Shown here piece after piece: positions 51,990 to 64,000 of a stretch of DNA of 64,000 bases. Positions within the stretch are counted from its first letter, which is position 1, and every line of letters starts with the position of its first letter. The position numbers were made by a program, and so were the translations under genes. Source of the stretch: Kappaphycus alvarezii (lineage: Eukaryota; Rhodophyta; Florideophyceae; Gigartinales; Solieriaceae); NCBI GenBank assembly GCA_002205965.3, contig NADL03000010.1, forward strand, positions 1 through 64,000. Reading direction: 5' to 3'. The notes below the pieces were generated by a model that was not told where the DNA came from, searched no databases, and saw nothing but the letters and a program-made list of their open reading frames with translations.

Positions 51990-53071
51990 GTGCGGAGAGT
52001 ATCCAGAGATCAACTACGCAGGTAGGCAGCGGGTGGAAAACTATCGCGCTTGCATCACTTGGAGGCTAAACGAAAGGCGGGTAACAAAGTCTCGAAGTTC
52101 CTACTGAGGGGGGAAACCACGACAGGAAGCAGTGAAGGAAGCGAAGCATCGAAAGAAAGTCCGGCCTTCGTCGCCCAAGGCACTGATAGGGGTAAATCGT
52201 CGGGAGAAGAGATAATCAGAACAAAATACCCCAAGAAGGAGGTGTTGCAAGCGACAAAAGTGCTACCGTGGTATAGTTGAACGAGCAAGAAGGAGTGTAT
52301 ATGGAAGAGAGTTGAGAGGGCTACAAGCAAGTATGAAAGGGCAGGGTCTACTACTGATGCTCTGTGAGCAGCGTAGAAAAAAGTTTTCTTGGGTCTGAAG
52401 TTGACTCTCAACTTCCTAGCTATTTGGGACTGGGCTTGAATTTGTCGGCCAACTTGCTTGACCTCCACAAGAGGAAGCAGTTTACTCGGCTTATATAGAC
52501 TTTTGGGTACCACTAAAGTCTCAAACAAACATACTAATAACCATAGAATACATTCAAGAGAATCGTGTGAACCAGAGAGACTATTAGAAGATATTTCCTC
52601 AACGTAAATATCTAGGTGCCATACCCATGCCAGCCACCCATCGGCCAGGGTGGGAATTAATGTGACCATTATGTAGACCTTTCAGAGTCACTCTTACTAT
52701 CACCCAGAACCTGGACTTGTACTGACATCTAGTATGACAGCGTGTCTTAAAATAAAAATCAACTCATGAATTTGCCACACTCATCCAAATTAAAATATCT
52801 TGCAAATCCCGATACTGTATCCAAATTTGGTCCTCCTCTAGATTTTTTTCGTATGCAAATTTTGCGCACATCAGGCACCATAGATATCAATCCCGACGAG
52901 TAAGAGGAGGATATCGTTTTGCTCGCAGTAATCGCTGCAACGACGATGTTTCTCGCGCTCTGACAGTGTCGCAGCATCGCCTGCAGTAAACCCACTTGGC
53001 GATATATGATAGCGAGCAGAAGGATAGAGGACGGTAAAATCGACGGCGTTATCACTTGTGTGCAGACAATA
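51990..53071 (-). pseudogene. RLE non-LTR element, copy 7, split by a solo LTR
   Basis: Right of the LTR the minus strand reads DFTVLYPS (endonuclease D-x-T pattern), TAGDAATLSEREKHRRCSDY and LLLVGIDIYGA. Left of it, in register once one target duplication is removed, it reads LGDEGRTFFRCFASFTAS. Together they parallel GIDVHGALGPEGIAFLRRLA of copy 6. The solo LTR therefore inserted into the middle of the conserved tail. Confidence 0.7.
52184..52873 (-). repeat. Solo LTR, 0.7-kb type
   Basis: 690 bp, TGATAGGGG...GCGCACATCA on plus, i.e. the inverted form of the 720-bp LTR of the Ty3-like element, with many substitutions. Flanked by a perfect 5-bp duplication GGCAC (52179-52183 and 52874-52878). 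It arose by recombination between the two LTRs of an inserted element. Confidence 0.93.
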
Positions 53072-53290
53072 GACACTCGGACGGCAGATGTCCATTCGTG
53101 ATGAACTGGACTCCTAATAAATAGCGGGATTGGGATCCTGGACGGGGAGCAAACGTTCGACGGGGACGGCGGTGCAAACTTCCTTACTGAAGCGGGCGAG
53201 AACGTTGCGAAGTAAGTGGTGTCGGCGAGCCATGCCGTCTTCGTACTTGCAGGTCAAAGCATATTGGCCGCTTGGATCCGGGAAGGGCGC

Positions 53291-54712
53291 TGATAGGGAT
53301 AATTTGCCAGAAGATGATATTCTCGGAACGAATTAACCCAAGACGGAGGTGTTGCAAGCGATAAGAGTGCTACTGAAGTATGGTCGTGGGAAAGAGAAGA
53401 GATGAATAAAGACGAGGAAGGGGCTGCAAGGTAGTATGGAAGGAGTAGGGTCTACCACCTATGCTCAGGGACTAGCGAGAAAGAAATGCTTCTTAGGGCA
53501 GAAGTTCACTTCTAACTTCTGAACTACTTCGCTCTTCACTTGAAGTTGTTTTCCAACTTCCTCGCCTTGTCCTAGAGTAAGCAGTTTAATCAGAATAAAT
53601 AGACTTTTTGGCCAATCATAACGTCTAAAAACATACTAAATACCACAAAATACATTAAAAGGGAATCTTGTAGACGAGAAAGACTAACGGTAGATACTAT
53701 CACGATAAATATCCAGTTCTCCTACTCACAATTTTGGTCCTCGATATCAGAGCCCCAAAAATCACTCAGAATATCCATACACCCAATACAGTCCCTATTA
53801 GTCCTGTTGAATTAACCAAAATGATAGATAGCATCTTCGGACATATCAGAGTCCTCCAATCCCTCCTCACGAACCTCAACCTCCACTATATCCGAAACAG
53901 AAGAAACCTAGACTACTATTACCCCATAAGTCTCCCCTTCGTCCTCCACAGCATCTCCCCATGGGTTTACACCAGTGGTTCCCACGGGTCCACCCAATCA
54001 TCCTCATCTTCCGATCCCTCAACATCCACCCTAGCCTCTTCCGACTCCTCTGCTTCTTCTTCCTTTTCTGTCTCTCTTTTTCATCTGTCTCCTCGAAATA
54101 ACAACTGCGTACCTACTTCCGAATGCGTTCCCGATCCTTCCCTCAGCAGTAATTCTCGAAGTAAGTTGGCCCATTGACCATCAAAGCCAGGCCGTTGATG
54201 GGAAGATGGCCTAGGATGACTTTGCAATAGTGAGAAGCAGGCGGCTGTTGGTCAAGTTGAGAAAAAACTCGGTGAAAAGATAGAGTGGTTGATGGCAGGT
54301 TTGTTGCTTCAAATACGTTGCTATCGAACTTTACAATAAAGTAATTTCTTCGAAACTTCACGGCCTTAGGCGAAATAAAAAATGCGAAGCAATGTTGCGG
54401 CTTTGAATTTGCATTTATTCAGGGCAATAATAAAAAAATGGTTGATAAAATATCGGAACTGAATGTGGAGACGAAACGGATCACGAGTCGATAGATTTCT
54501 TTTCGAAATAGGAGGACAAAATTTTTAAACATAAAATACAGAATGGTGTCGTACAGTGAAGTTAGATTCATGAAGCAAAAGAAAAAGCACTGTGGGGTTT
54601 CTTTTTTGTTAAGAGAAAAGGTAGGACAATAAGTTTCAAAAATGAGATGTCAAGAATGGACCTTGGGATGAAGGAACAGGAATTTGCGGAAAGGGACGGT
54701 GTCTTAGTAACA
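53291..54712 (-). repeat. Solo LTR, 1.4-kb type with acidic-protein remnant
   Basis: 1422 bp, TGATAGGGA...AGTAACA on plus, flanked by a perfect 5-bp duplication GGCGC (53286-53290 and 54713-54717). The left third matches the shared U5. Near 54140-54215 the minus strand encodes INGLALMVNGPT, the start of the LTR protein (LNGLALAVYGPT in the palindrome), and near 54000-54080 an Asp/Glu/Ser-rich run. The frame is broken. It is more diverged than the palindrome. Confidence 0.9.
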
Positions 54713-54717
54713 GGCGC

Positions 54718-57700
54718 GACATCAAAAGAGCCCCGGGAGCAGATCTTACGAGGTGATCCATGGAATAGTGCGATGCCGGTGAGGGAGCGAAGGGAAAACA
54801 GAAGAGGAGGATAGCGCACGGAGAGGAGCCGAGCTCGGTTTGGTTCCGCTGCGGATAAGAACAAGCTGTCAGACATAGAAAGCATGAAGTCGGCCGTGAT
54901 CGCAGAATGGAGCCTTTGACGGGGTACGGGCGATGAACGACGCTAAAAGGGCAATGGCCGCTAGCGACGAAGACAGATGTGTATGGGGGGAAGATGGGAG
55001 AGAGATAGAAGACCGAAGGGACTGTTCCAGATGACAGTCGTGAAAAAGGTTCAGGGAAACGGAGATAAGACTAAAATAATCGATAACGGAGGCGGCGTAA
55101 GCCGCCTCGGTAATGTCCGACTTTTACAGGAGATCGAGACCACCCATTAAATGGGGATGAGAGACCTGTATCTGCACTCAATCTAACACTCTACTTGAAC
55201 AAATCAAAAAGTATATTTATGTCGGGTGGCCAATTCATGAATGTTCCGGGGCACTACATAACAAAGACGGCGCAAACGAACTAAATGGCATAATAAGGCT
55301 GCTGATAAAGCAATTATTTACTATTCTCTTTGAGCATCCACTGCGGGTAGCGACAGAGGCCGCGCAGTAGCCAATCACTTGCGACATTGTCGCAAACGGC
55401 GAGACTATCCAGTTAGAAACTAGACGTAAAAACTTCCATCCTAATTTCAATCTTCTAAGGAGGGATTCACGGAGGGCGGCTGCCACTTTGCAGGCAGAAT
55501 CTCCATACTCTCATCTTTTCTCTGCATTAGCAACAGAACGAGCTTTGCGTGCTTTTCTAAACATATTTCTCATGGAATTACAGTGTTACTGTGACGTCTT
55601 GTGTTGCTTAACTTCCTCGGAAAGCCGCATTTCTGATAAAACTTCAACCATGTAAATTTCTGGAGCAACAGCTTGTATAAACTGTAGAGACCGCTCAAGC
55701 TGAGGCATCCTGTAAAGGACTTCTATGACCACTACGAGACCGGCATCACACGGCTGAATTTTAGAAGTCGTATTTGGTGAGGATAATAAAATTTCAAAGT
55801 TTATATCTTAGAAATAGATTCCAGACAGCGGTGGGCCGAACGGTTGTCAATCAGCAACAAGAACTTAATCTAAGGTATTTGATTAATGAAAAAGAGACTA
55901 TGGAACCTAGAACGCTGCTTTAGGAGTAATAGAGACTGTTTTACGAATTTTAGAAAGAAATGGGCAAATAGTCAATAGCTTGTACCTGGATTCCTCAAAG
56001 AATCCAGATTAGCCCCCTTTTTGTAGACAGTAATATAGCTCTGCTACAGAACTTATAACCTTGTTCCAACTCAGCAGTAATTAATAAGAAGTAGAGTTGA
56101 AACTAGAGAATATTACTATCTAGAACATGAGTAAAGGAAACGATGAAGTGGAGTTCCACGTCACAAAAGCCTTGTAGAGAAAAGTAAATACGCAGCAGCA
56201 AAATAATTAATCTTTTAAAAAGTACTTCTAGATGTCTCTTTTCATGGCAATATCAGGAGCTTGTACTTATTTTTGGCTAGGGGATGAGTTCTTCTCTCCA
56301 TAAATCTTCAAGTTTTCTTTTCATTTTCTCTTTTTCCCCTTATTTGCCGTTTAAAGTCCAAAATTAGGGACGTGTATGATTTTCTTGCCATTTTGGGAAA
56401 ATTGGAACACACAGGATGTTGGTACTGAGGCTGGTGAGCTGAACGGTCTGCTCTAAAAATTCCACGGGGCAACTCCATAGGCTCAGGTGACCTTGTTTTT
56501 AATGCTTAAGTATCTTGATTTGGGCGAATGTTTTATTTTTAAATAAAATTAAGCAGTCTTTTCGGGAGATAGATTTGCTGGCACTCAATGCGGTAATCCA
56601 GTTATTGAGCGAAAATTTGTCCCAAAATTTCTGCACGGTTCTGACTAAGCTCGGAAGGTATAGCTTGTCAAGCTTTATCTCTCGTAAACAGACATGGCCT
56701 TGAAAGCATATGTAATCGCGCCCTTGAAATATTGTATGCAATTGGTGTTGTTAATATAGACGTAATTACAAATCGAAACAACCAATAAGAAAATCATTGA
56801 GAGACTTTATAGAGATATCGTAATGGCGTATAGTATAATAACACATTTTAACATATCAAATCGCACTCGACGGCAGATATCGCCAACAAATCGGAGTCAA
56901 TGGTGAATTACCAAGAAATCGGAGTCAATGGTGAATTACTCAACATAGAGTATTCAATCTTAATAATTAAAGCCGTCAAAAGGCGGGACACCGGCCAACA
57001 ACATGCGATCACCCAACAGGTATTTGGACACCGAAGTGCCCTTAGGCAGATTACTTCAACGATCCTCGCCAAGAAGCTGCCCTCCCTGGAGTATATAAAA
57101 CAGATATAGCTATGTCCAAATTCACTTTACCTATTCCCACACAGGCGGCATCTATCATATATGAACCATTCAGAAAGAAAAATATGAGGCGGAGCACGGA
57201 TTTCTGCCCATACCTAAGGATATTCCCCGCTATAGCAATCAATCAGCGATGTACACTGTACCTTTGAAGCCAGGATAAGCTGCGATATGATCTTCTTAAA
57301 TTCCTCCCTGTAAACTAGATAAAAATATCCTCTGAAGTATGCATATCGCCCATGAAGTCCGTAAAGTTCGTCGAGCAGCTGGATTGATTACTCTGTTATA
57401 TCTAAATCTTCTAATACTTCATCAAGACACTGAAAAATCTTAATCTATACCACTGAGGAGTATTATATCACTACTGTTTCTTCCTCATCCTCATTTTTTC
57501 GTTACTGTCGGTTTCAATGGAAAAATCTTAAGAATGTTACAAAAGTCACTCTGACCCAAAACTTTTCAAAGTGATACAAGTGAGCCAACTTTTTCGACCC
57601 TTTATATAGTTTAATTTGCCCTATTTCGCTAATAATATACCGATATAGGCAGAGTTCATTTTGCGGTATTTTCCTGATCTTTTTTTTGACATGTCCGCCC

Positions 57701-58328
57701 ACCGTTAGCATCAGTTACTATGAAGGATCTTTGACTAATTAAATTACTATTGATCTCAGTACCTTATCTCTACCATAAAGACCGAGTAATTGTTTCAAGT
57801 GCTACATAGTTTCAACCTTTTAAATCATACTTTTGCAGTTTAAAGCTACCCATTGGGCCAAATGTAGACACAATTAGGCTCTAACTTAGATATTTACTTG
57901 CTGCATTTTAGTAGATATTACTATCCCACCTGATTATACTCATCTAGCCACTAAGGCACTAAAATGAACAGCCATATCAGTTTTGGCTTTGAAATTAACT
58001 CCTTTCTTTCGGTTCTGAAACTCCTGCCAAATTTTACCTTTGCCCATAGCCATATTTATCTGCTCAGAATCCCTCTTCTTGCCTCTTAGAATCAATTTTT
58101 TATTAAAATTTTTATTACTCTTCTGTGATATTGAATCTCACTCAGTGCCCTTGATTCCTGTGTCTACATGTAAATAAGAATATATGGTTTGTCTTTGGAG
58201 GTAAAATCCTATTCGAATAAGGAGGTACCCCGCGCTGCTGACCCACTTTCGGTCTCAGTTCTTATCCATGTTTCACTTTCTATTTCATTTGTTTTTTTGG
58301 TCTGATTCCTCACAACATTTTAGCATTC
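54718..58328. other. No recognisable gene
   Basis: Short ORFs without motifs, for example 55486-55235 (minus) and 56900-57109 (plus). A 30-base tandem duplication (AATCGGAGTCAATGGTGAAT in each unit) is at about 56890-56942. AT content rises to the right. Confidence 0.45.
55089..55108. repeat. Perfect 8-bp GC-rich hairpin
   Basis: GAGGCGGC, loop GTAA, GCCGCCTC. A GC-rich stem with a 4-base loop in otherwise unremarkable sequence; no T-run follows. Confidence 0.7.
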
Positions 58329-58616
58329 ATGAACCACGGTCACGCCTTACAATCTAGAGGGCAATTTTACAGTCCAGCCGCAGAAATAACCACTCCTCTC
58401 TACCGCCAAGCTTATCATAGCCACTGCCGAGCTGGGCTTCTGCACGGCAGGGTGCTCAAAGAGAATGAAGGACAGATAACTAGCTATGAATATTGGTGTG
58501 CCCCTTTTTCTCATAATCTCGCAGTATTACACAGTTTAAAGGGCACACACAAACTACCGCGGCATTGCATTACACTGCATCCCAAAGATAAAATGCAGAC
58601 CACCCCTAAAAAATGA
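58329..58616 (+). CDS. Hypothetical ORF
   Basis: 95 codons, ATG to TGA, His/Gln-rich at the start (MNHGHALQSRGQFYSPAAEI). It follows CACAACATTTTAG, which could be a splice acceptor. No domain recognised. It is the only ORF of this size with fair composition in the AT-rich right arm. Confidence 0.25.
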   Translation: MNHGHALQSRGQFYSPAAEITTPLYRQAYHSHCRAGLLHGRVLKENEGQITSYEYWCAPFSHNLAVLHSLKGTHKLPRHCITLHPKDKMQTTPKK

Positions 58617-61600
58617 TTTTTAAAACCGAGATATATCAGAAGTTAAGATATTTCTTTGGGGAGAGACTAGTACAATCAAGAACAAGGATGAGATTGAGAA
58701 CATAAAAAACTGCGCAAAATTGTGATAAAATATTGAAAAATGGTAGGAAAATTTCAAGCATCATTATCCAGGAGACCGAGGAGTTGTAAACCCATTTAAT
58801 CACTTACTTCCCAATTTTCAGTTGGCAAATCTGAGAAACTAAACTTTTCATACCTTAGGATTGAGAGGAACGTAAATTAGTTGTCACTTTCACTAATTAC
58901 TGATAACTCAGTTCTTCAGCTAACTAAAAGAGAGCAGGATTAACATTAATACACTATAATTATATTTTTTAACAATTTTATGTTTTTCAAACTTCCTAAT
59001 TCGTAATTTCGTTCTTTTATGTAGCAAAATGAGCTTTTATTTCTACATAATGTGAAATTATTAACTAAAATATGTTTTCATTGTTCGCATTGAGTTTGAG
59101 AATAAAATGAAATTTTCGAATGTTATTTAAATCATTTAGTACTACTTTAAATGTGCATTAGTTCATTATTTCGTAATTTAATCTTCATGTATAATACGGC
59201 AAGGGAGAAGTTCGTTAAAATTTATGACTTTGTACGAAGCGGAAGTTAATTAATTACTAACATTATACGTCTAGATTTCTTAAAGATGGATTAAGGTACG
59301 TGGGGAGAGATATCACACCTGCCATCCTTTTAAACGAAATTATGGTCGATTATCGTCAAATAAATTTTTAACACATCACTTTTACCATATTAATGTCTGC
59401 GATTGGATCCTCTGTAAAATCATGGAAAACTATATTTATTAGAACTCTAGAAATCTTTGAAAAAAAGAAATGAAACTGTTAGCAGCAAGTGCCGCGAGGA
59501 GAAAAAATTTCTGGATAATGCGATTTTATATACCCGCAAGTTGTAAGGGTTTTCGTTCTATGGAATGATACACCTGGTCGAAAGGTTTTTTTGTATTCAA
59601 AGTAGGGTTTTTGAGGGCATTAAAAGGTATGGGTAGCAATAATTAATTAATTTTATAATGTGCTTTCAGTCTCTCTAAAAAGGAGTCAGAAGCAATATCC
59701 GCACGAGATTCCTTCAGAGTGTAAAATTCGTGTTGGATTTACTCTCATATTTTTTAGCACGCCCCGGGAGAATTCCGGTGCATGAATGATATAGCAGACC
59801 TCGATTCCGTTTTTATCAAGTCTAAATGGGATTCAGGAACATTTTATTCGATTACCAGATTCATCCGGCCTCCCACCTCGAAATTAGTGAATACAAGGTT
59901 CAATGTAAATAGTACGAGTTTATGAAATATACTATTTTCCCTGAAATTTGTTACATAATAAGAAAACAAAAAAATGACCAATGTGTTTTTCTTATTTCTT
60001 ACGTAATAAGAAAATAAAAAATAACCAATGTATAATCAACAAGGCTACGATTGAATGCAAAGGATGATGAAATTTGTGGTAGATGGGAAGATATTCCTGC
60101 AGTTGCAGCTTTTAGCTCTACTTCCAAATGCTCTTTATTTCTTAATAAATTATTTTGATCTTGTATGCTCGGAGTTCTGAAGAGTTACATCATGAAGTAA
60201 ATACTTTTGCACATAGGGCAACTAAATTATCCACAACAATCCATAACTGTCCAATTTTCAGCTCTCACTGGGAGCTTTAATTTTTTTAAAATTTGTTCAA
60301 ATTAACTCGTAAGATCGCTTCGAAGAGAATATGAAAAATTTTAAATAATAATATTTAAAGTTTTAATGCTAAATAAATTCTCAGAAGCTTACATAAAACA
60401 GTGCTTGACTATTAAGTTGCCATAACATGAGTGAAAGTGGAAAATAAACTGTACATGAACTTTCCTCTCCTCTTTAATATCACAAACAACTTCCCCTGCT
60501 CTCCCTGTGCCTATTATTTAATTAAAAAACTAAAAACATTTCAGCCATTTAAGATTCCATCCTTTACCAGTACTATTCAGGTAAGTAGATAAAAATTCTA
60601 AATTAACAAATCTTTCACAGTCTACAATACTTCTCGCATCTCTTATCAAACTTTATCCGTCATTTTAAATCATGAACAATCCTTTAGAATGGCTTTCACT
60701 AAATTAAATACCAGGAAGCATGAATTATTGCCAACGCCCCTCGTGAAACATCAAGCTTACTCTAAAAGCAGTTTATTTATCTTCACCCAAATTTTGGTGA
60801 CTAGAAAGTGAGTACATTTCCCTGACAAAAAAAATCATCACCCCTCCTCAGCCTCTAAAGCCACAAAACCAAAAACAATAATTTAGCTGTTATCTACCTC
60901 CGTCATTTCTGCTTACAGGGACCTATCCCAAAGTTCACCTCACTCTATGCAGCTGGGAACATCAGTTGTCTCCAATGTCCTACATTTACCACGAATATTC
61001 TAGTTTTGGACAGCTACTATCATCTCTTTTTTGCGACCTATTATTTCAGTGACCTAGCTTCAATATAACTCTATGTTTACGACCGCCTTACGTAGAGTCC
61101 TTGTTACATTCAATTTTCAATCAACTCCCTCTCAGCTGCACTATGCAGTAGAATCCTCTACCTAAACATCTTCATTCTCATCGTATTTCATGTTTTTCTA
61201 AGATTTATTCCCCCATCTCCAGTCACCATAACTCACACTGGCCAAAAGTTGACCAAATATTTCTACACGAAGTTGTGAGAAGACGAAATCATTTGTATCC
61301 ACTAATCCTTTTCTTGTGAAACTAGATGCTAAAAACAACCAATTCCTCTCAACACCCTCTCGTATCGTTTCAACGCTTATTTTCGAATCCTTCAATCCTC
61401 CTTCCATCATATTTCCTATATTCTTGCTTCTTTGGAGCTCTACCCAATAAAATTGTCATTCATTGGTATTTATATTATTTTTTAGATTTCCAAAATACAG
61501 GATATTATTTAGCTCTATTCCAAGAAACTTCAATTATCTGTCAAACATCCAATCAGTCTTACATCTATCAGCAAAATAATTCGATTTACGAAAAGTTAAG

Positions 61601-64000
61601 TATTTCACTCCGTTTTGAATTGATTCCATTGGTTCCAATTAGAAATTTTAATGGAATAAAGCTGAACTAATCGCAATTATTGCGTGGCATTCTTTACCAG
61701 TTAATGCTGGATTTACATTAAGAAGGCAATCCAATTCTTAACTTCACCCTTTCTCCGTCCTGAAATGCACTTTTGCTTTTTCTTAGATTTGACTATTAGC
61801 AAAGTTAATTCGATGTGGCAAAATATCACGATGTGTACTTTTTGGGTTTTTAGTACAAAGATTAATATGAAAATAATATATTGTTTTCGTAAAGTGTAAC
61901 TATAGCGTAATTATTGATGATAAAAAAAATAGACATTGTCAATGACCGTTTAAATTGTAGAGGTAATTTTCAATTAGCGGTCTTACGACGAAACAGCATA
62001 AACGAAAATCAGTACAGCTACCGTTTCAGATATTTTGGGGTAAAAACTGCATTAATAGTTCTGTATAATATTTATGTACTTTATTTTCCCTTTTCCAAAG
62101 CAGCAGTTTGTCACGTTCTATATCTTGCTAAATATTTTCTACCATATGGGCAACTGAAGTAAATATAAGAACTTTTTTCGCCAATAAAATCTTTACCATT
62201 TTTTTTAAGGAACTCAATAGAATACTTTCATAGTCTAGTAGCATGCTTTCAATAGTTTATGAGATATCTATCTCGCAACCCTTTTATATTCCGATCATTT
62301 CTGAATATATCCTCAAAACATTTTCACCATCTTAACGTGGTTCTTCAATTTTTCGATTTGCAAAAGATTTGGGGCCTGTTGTAACTCAAGAACTATATTT
62401 TCCTTAATGATAACAATACATAAAATAATTTCCCGAAACATGCTATTTAATGTTTTATATAATTTTTGGATCTCTAAAGAAGTATTAAATATTTCTTTGT
62501 GTCTAGTTGAACTCTTAGAACTTTAATATATCTGAATTCCTCGAATTGGAATGAGACCATCTTTCAATTTTTTGCTCTAACTCTTGGATTTGAAGTATTT
62601 ATACGTGCAGTGCGTAATCTGCCCAAATTTATTTGAGCTGTTTCTTGAATTATTCCTCCAGTTCGCCTGAAAAATTTAAGTATGTCCCTAGGAAGCTGAC
62701 CATTCTGAGATCCTACATAAACAACATCACAGTGGTACTCTATTAGCCTCTTGCTTTATTTATGAGCATTATCAAAACTTCTGTTCCACGGTCAGTACGT
62801 TGACAGCCTTTCATTACTGAGTTAAATTCTAATTATCAGAGAATAGAAAGTCATCTTAATCGAGTTTCCGTACTCCCTCTGCAGCATTTCCGAAACACCC
62901 TGGTCCAGGCTGGATTAGATATATGAAATTAGGTGACAGATGCGTGGAAGTTTCCAAATTTTAACGAGATACAAACTAGCTTATGTTTCGTTGCGACGTC
63001 AAGCAAGGTATCATCCTAGGTTCCAGACGCATTTCTCGGACCTGCTTCTGCACCCAGGAATCTTTTTGAAGCCCGTCTGGAAGCATCAGGTTTTTATTCC
63101 GGTACATTTTGTCTCTTTCATAGACAATCAGTTTGGCCATCAAAAAGCAACTGGGACGAGCACACTTGGTATTTATTAGCAGAGGTAGGTTTATGGAATT
63201 GTGGAGTGAAAACAGGCGTCAATTTACACTCTTTCATTGCTCTTTTCTTGACCATACGGGTGATTTTAAGAGCCAACTAGAAATTTCTCAAAAAATTTCT
63301 AAAATTCAGTCTGATCTCGTCATAGTCGAAAAGTTAGTGGAAACAGCCCCCACAAATCCTTTTGAGAAATTTTTAGACTAAAAATCGGCTGCAAGCTCAG
63401 GCTTTTGCAAAGCTGGGCAAGGCTCCGAAACTGGTGAAGCCTAAAAACTTGCCAAAGAATTCCGTCTTTCAAATTTAATTTGCACTTCTGGTATGGATTT
63501 ATTTTCTTAAAAATAATTCTGCATGTTCCATGAGAAGATCCCACGTGCTTTTTTTGCTATCCTCACGCTTCTACTTTAACTGAAAGTTAAGAGCTTCGTA
63601 AAATTGTTCATGCTTGCCAGTCTTCATCAATCAAAAGTTTCGCATGAACGCGAACAAAAAAACGGGAGGACAAGTATACAGTTCAAAAATTATCACGGAA
63701 ACTAGTTTAATGAACTACTATTGTCTATCGTCTAAAGATCTGTTCATATGCAGACAAAATTCTTTATCCTAACAATAAATTTTTCACGCCCGTAAATATT
63801 TACATAATAGAATATTCCAGAAACATATATATATATTGTTAACTTAAAATCTATAAAAAATTCAGCCAACGTATTCACCTGAGATTACTGAAGCGATAAC
63901 ATGTGGCAAATTGACTCAAACTCGGAAGCTTATCCGTAGGGAAAAAGTGGTTCGTGCCCTGACCAGCATTAAAATTACAAAAAAATCAACCTCTACTTCT
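58617..64000. other. AT-rich, no recognisable gene or repeat
   Basis: Short ORFs in all frames without motifs (for example 61326-61670, 61914-62162, 62940-63381 on plus). No LTR, RLE or M-motif copy seen. A (TA)n run is near 63825-63836. This could be intronic or intergenic host DNA. Confidence 0.5.

Noticed and set aside
53734-54177. Ser/Pro-rich 147-codon plus-strand ORF
   Set aside because: Lies inside a minus-oriented solo LTR and is the antisense of the LTR acidic-protein remnant.

Overview
This is a eukaryotic window dominated by transposable elements. I see no operons, ribosome-binding sites or long intact host genes. Nearly all recognisable coding sequence belongs to retroelements in different stages of decay. 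A possible exon with a polypyrimidine-tract acceptor (about 3796-3903) and a small secreted-protein ORF with its own TATA box (50215-50457) are the best host-gene candidates. I cannot assign the organism. A mixture of copia-like, Ty3-like and endonuclease-bearing non-LTR elements would fit a repeat-rich fungus, alga or other protist, or an invertebrate.

Layout. 1-1606: Gag with a CCHC knuckle, and possibly protease, of an LTR element on the minus strand that runs off the left edge. 2365-3903: hypothetical plus-strand coding segments. 6113-9414: decayed copia-like pol on the minus strand (protease, integrase, RT, RNase H). 13160-20505: a complete-length but degenerate copia-like element with two about 345-bp LTRs and TTGAC target duplications; a plus-strand accessory gene with a cysteine-protease-like pattern meets RNase H tail to tail. 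20936-24075: a palindromic element, LTR / 95-bp leader / inverted LTR, flanked by CAAGT duplications. 25516-33000: a young Ty3/gypsy-type element with two 720-bp LTRs that I read as identical, ATATC target duplications, and gag, protease, RT, RNase H, integrase plus two divergent copies of an unknown domain after integrase. 33006-39100: remains of non-LTR retrotransposons with a restriction-like endonuclease (RLE) tail, plus several dispersed short repeat families. About 39190-40086: a diverged LTR of the same lineage as the palindrome. 42988-45166: decayed copia-like integrase and flanking coding remains. 46340-53100: more RLE-element tails and repeats. 52184-52873 and 53291-54712: two solo LTRs with perfect 5-bp duplications. 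54718-64000: mostly AT-rich sequence with little recognisable.

Relations. The Ty3-like element, the palindrome, the two solo LTRs and the 39-40 kb LTR share U5/leader sequence, so they are one lineage with at least two LTR types: a 0.7-kb type, and a 1.4-1.5-kb type that carries an acidic-protein reading frame inside the LTR. The main novelty candidates are the duplicated post-integrase module and stepwise ATGA stop/start overlaps in the young Ty3-like element, the palindromic integrated LTR structure, the LTR-encoded acidic protein, and the accessory gene antisense to the copia-like pol.
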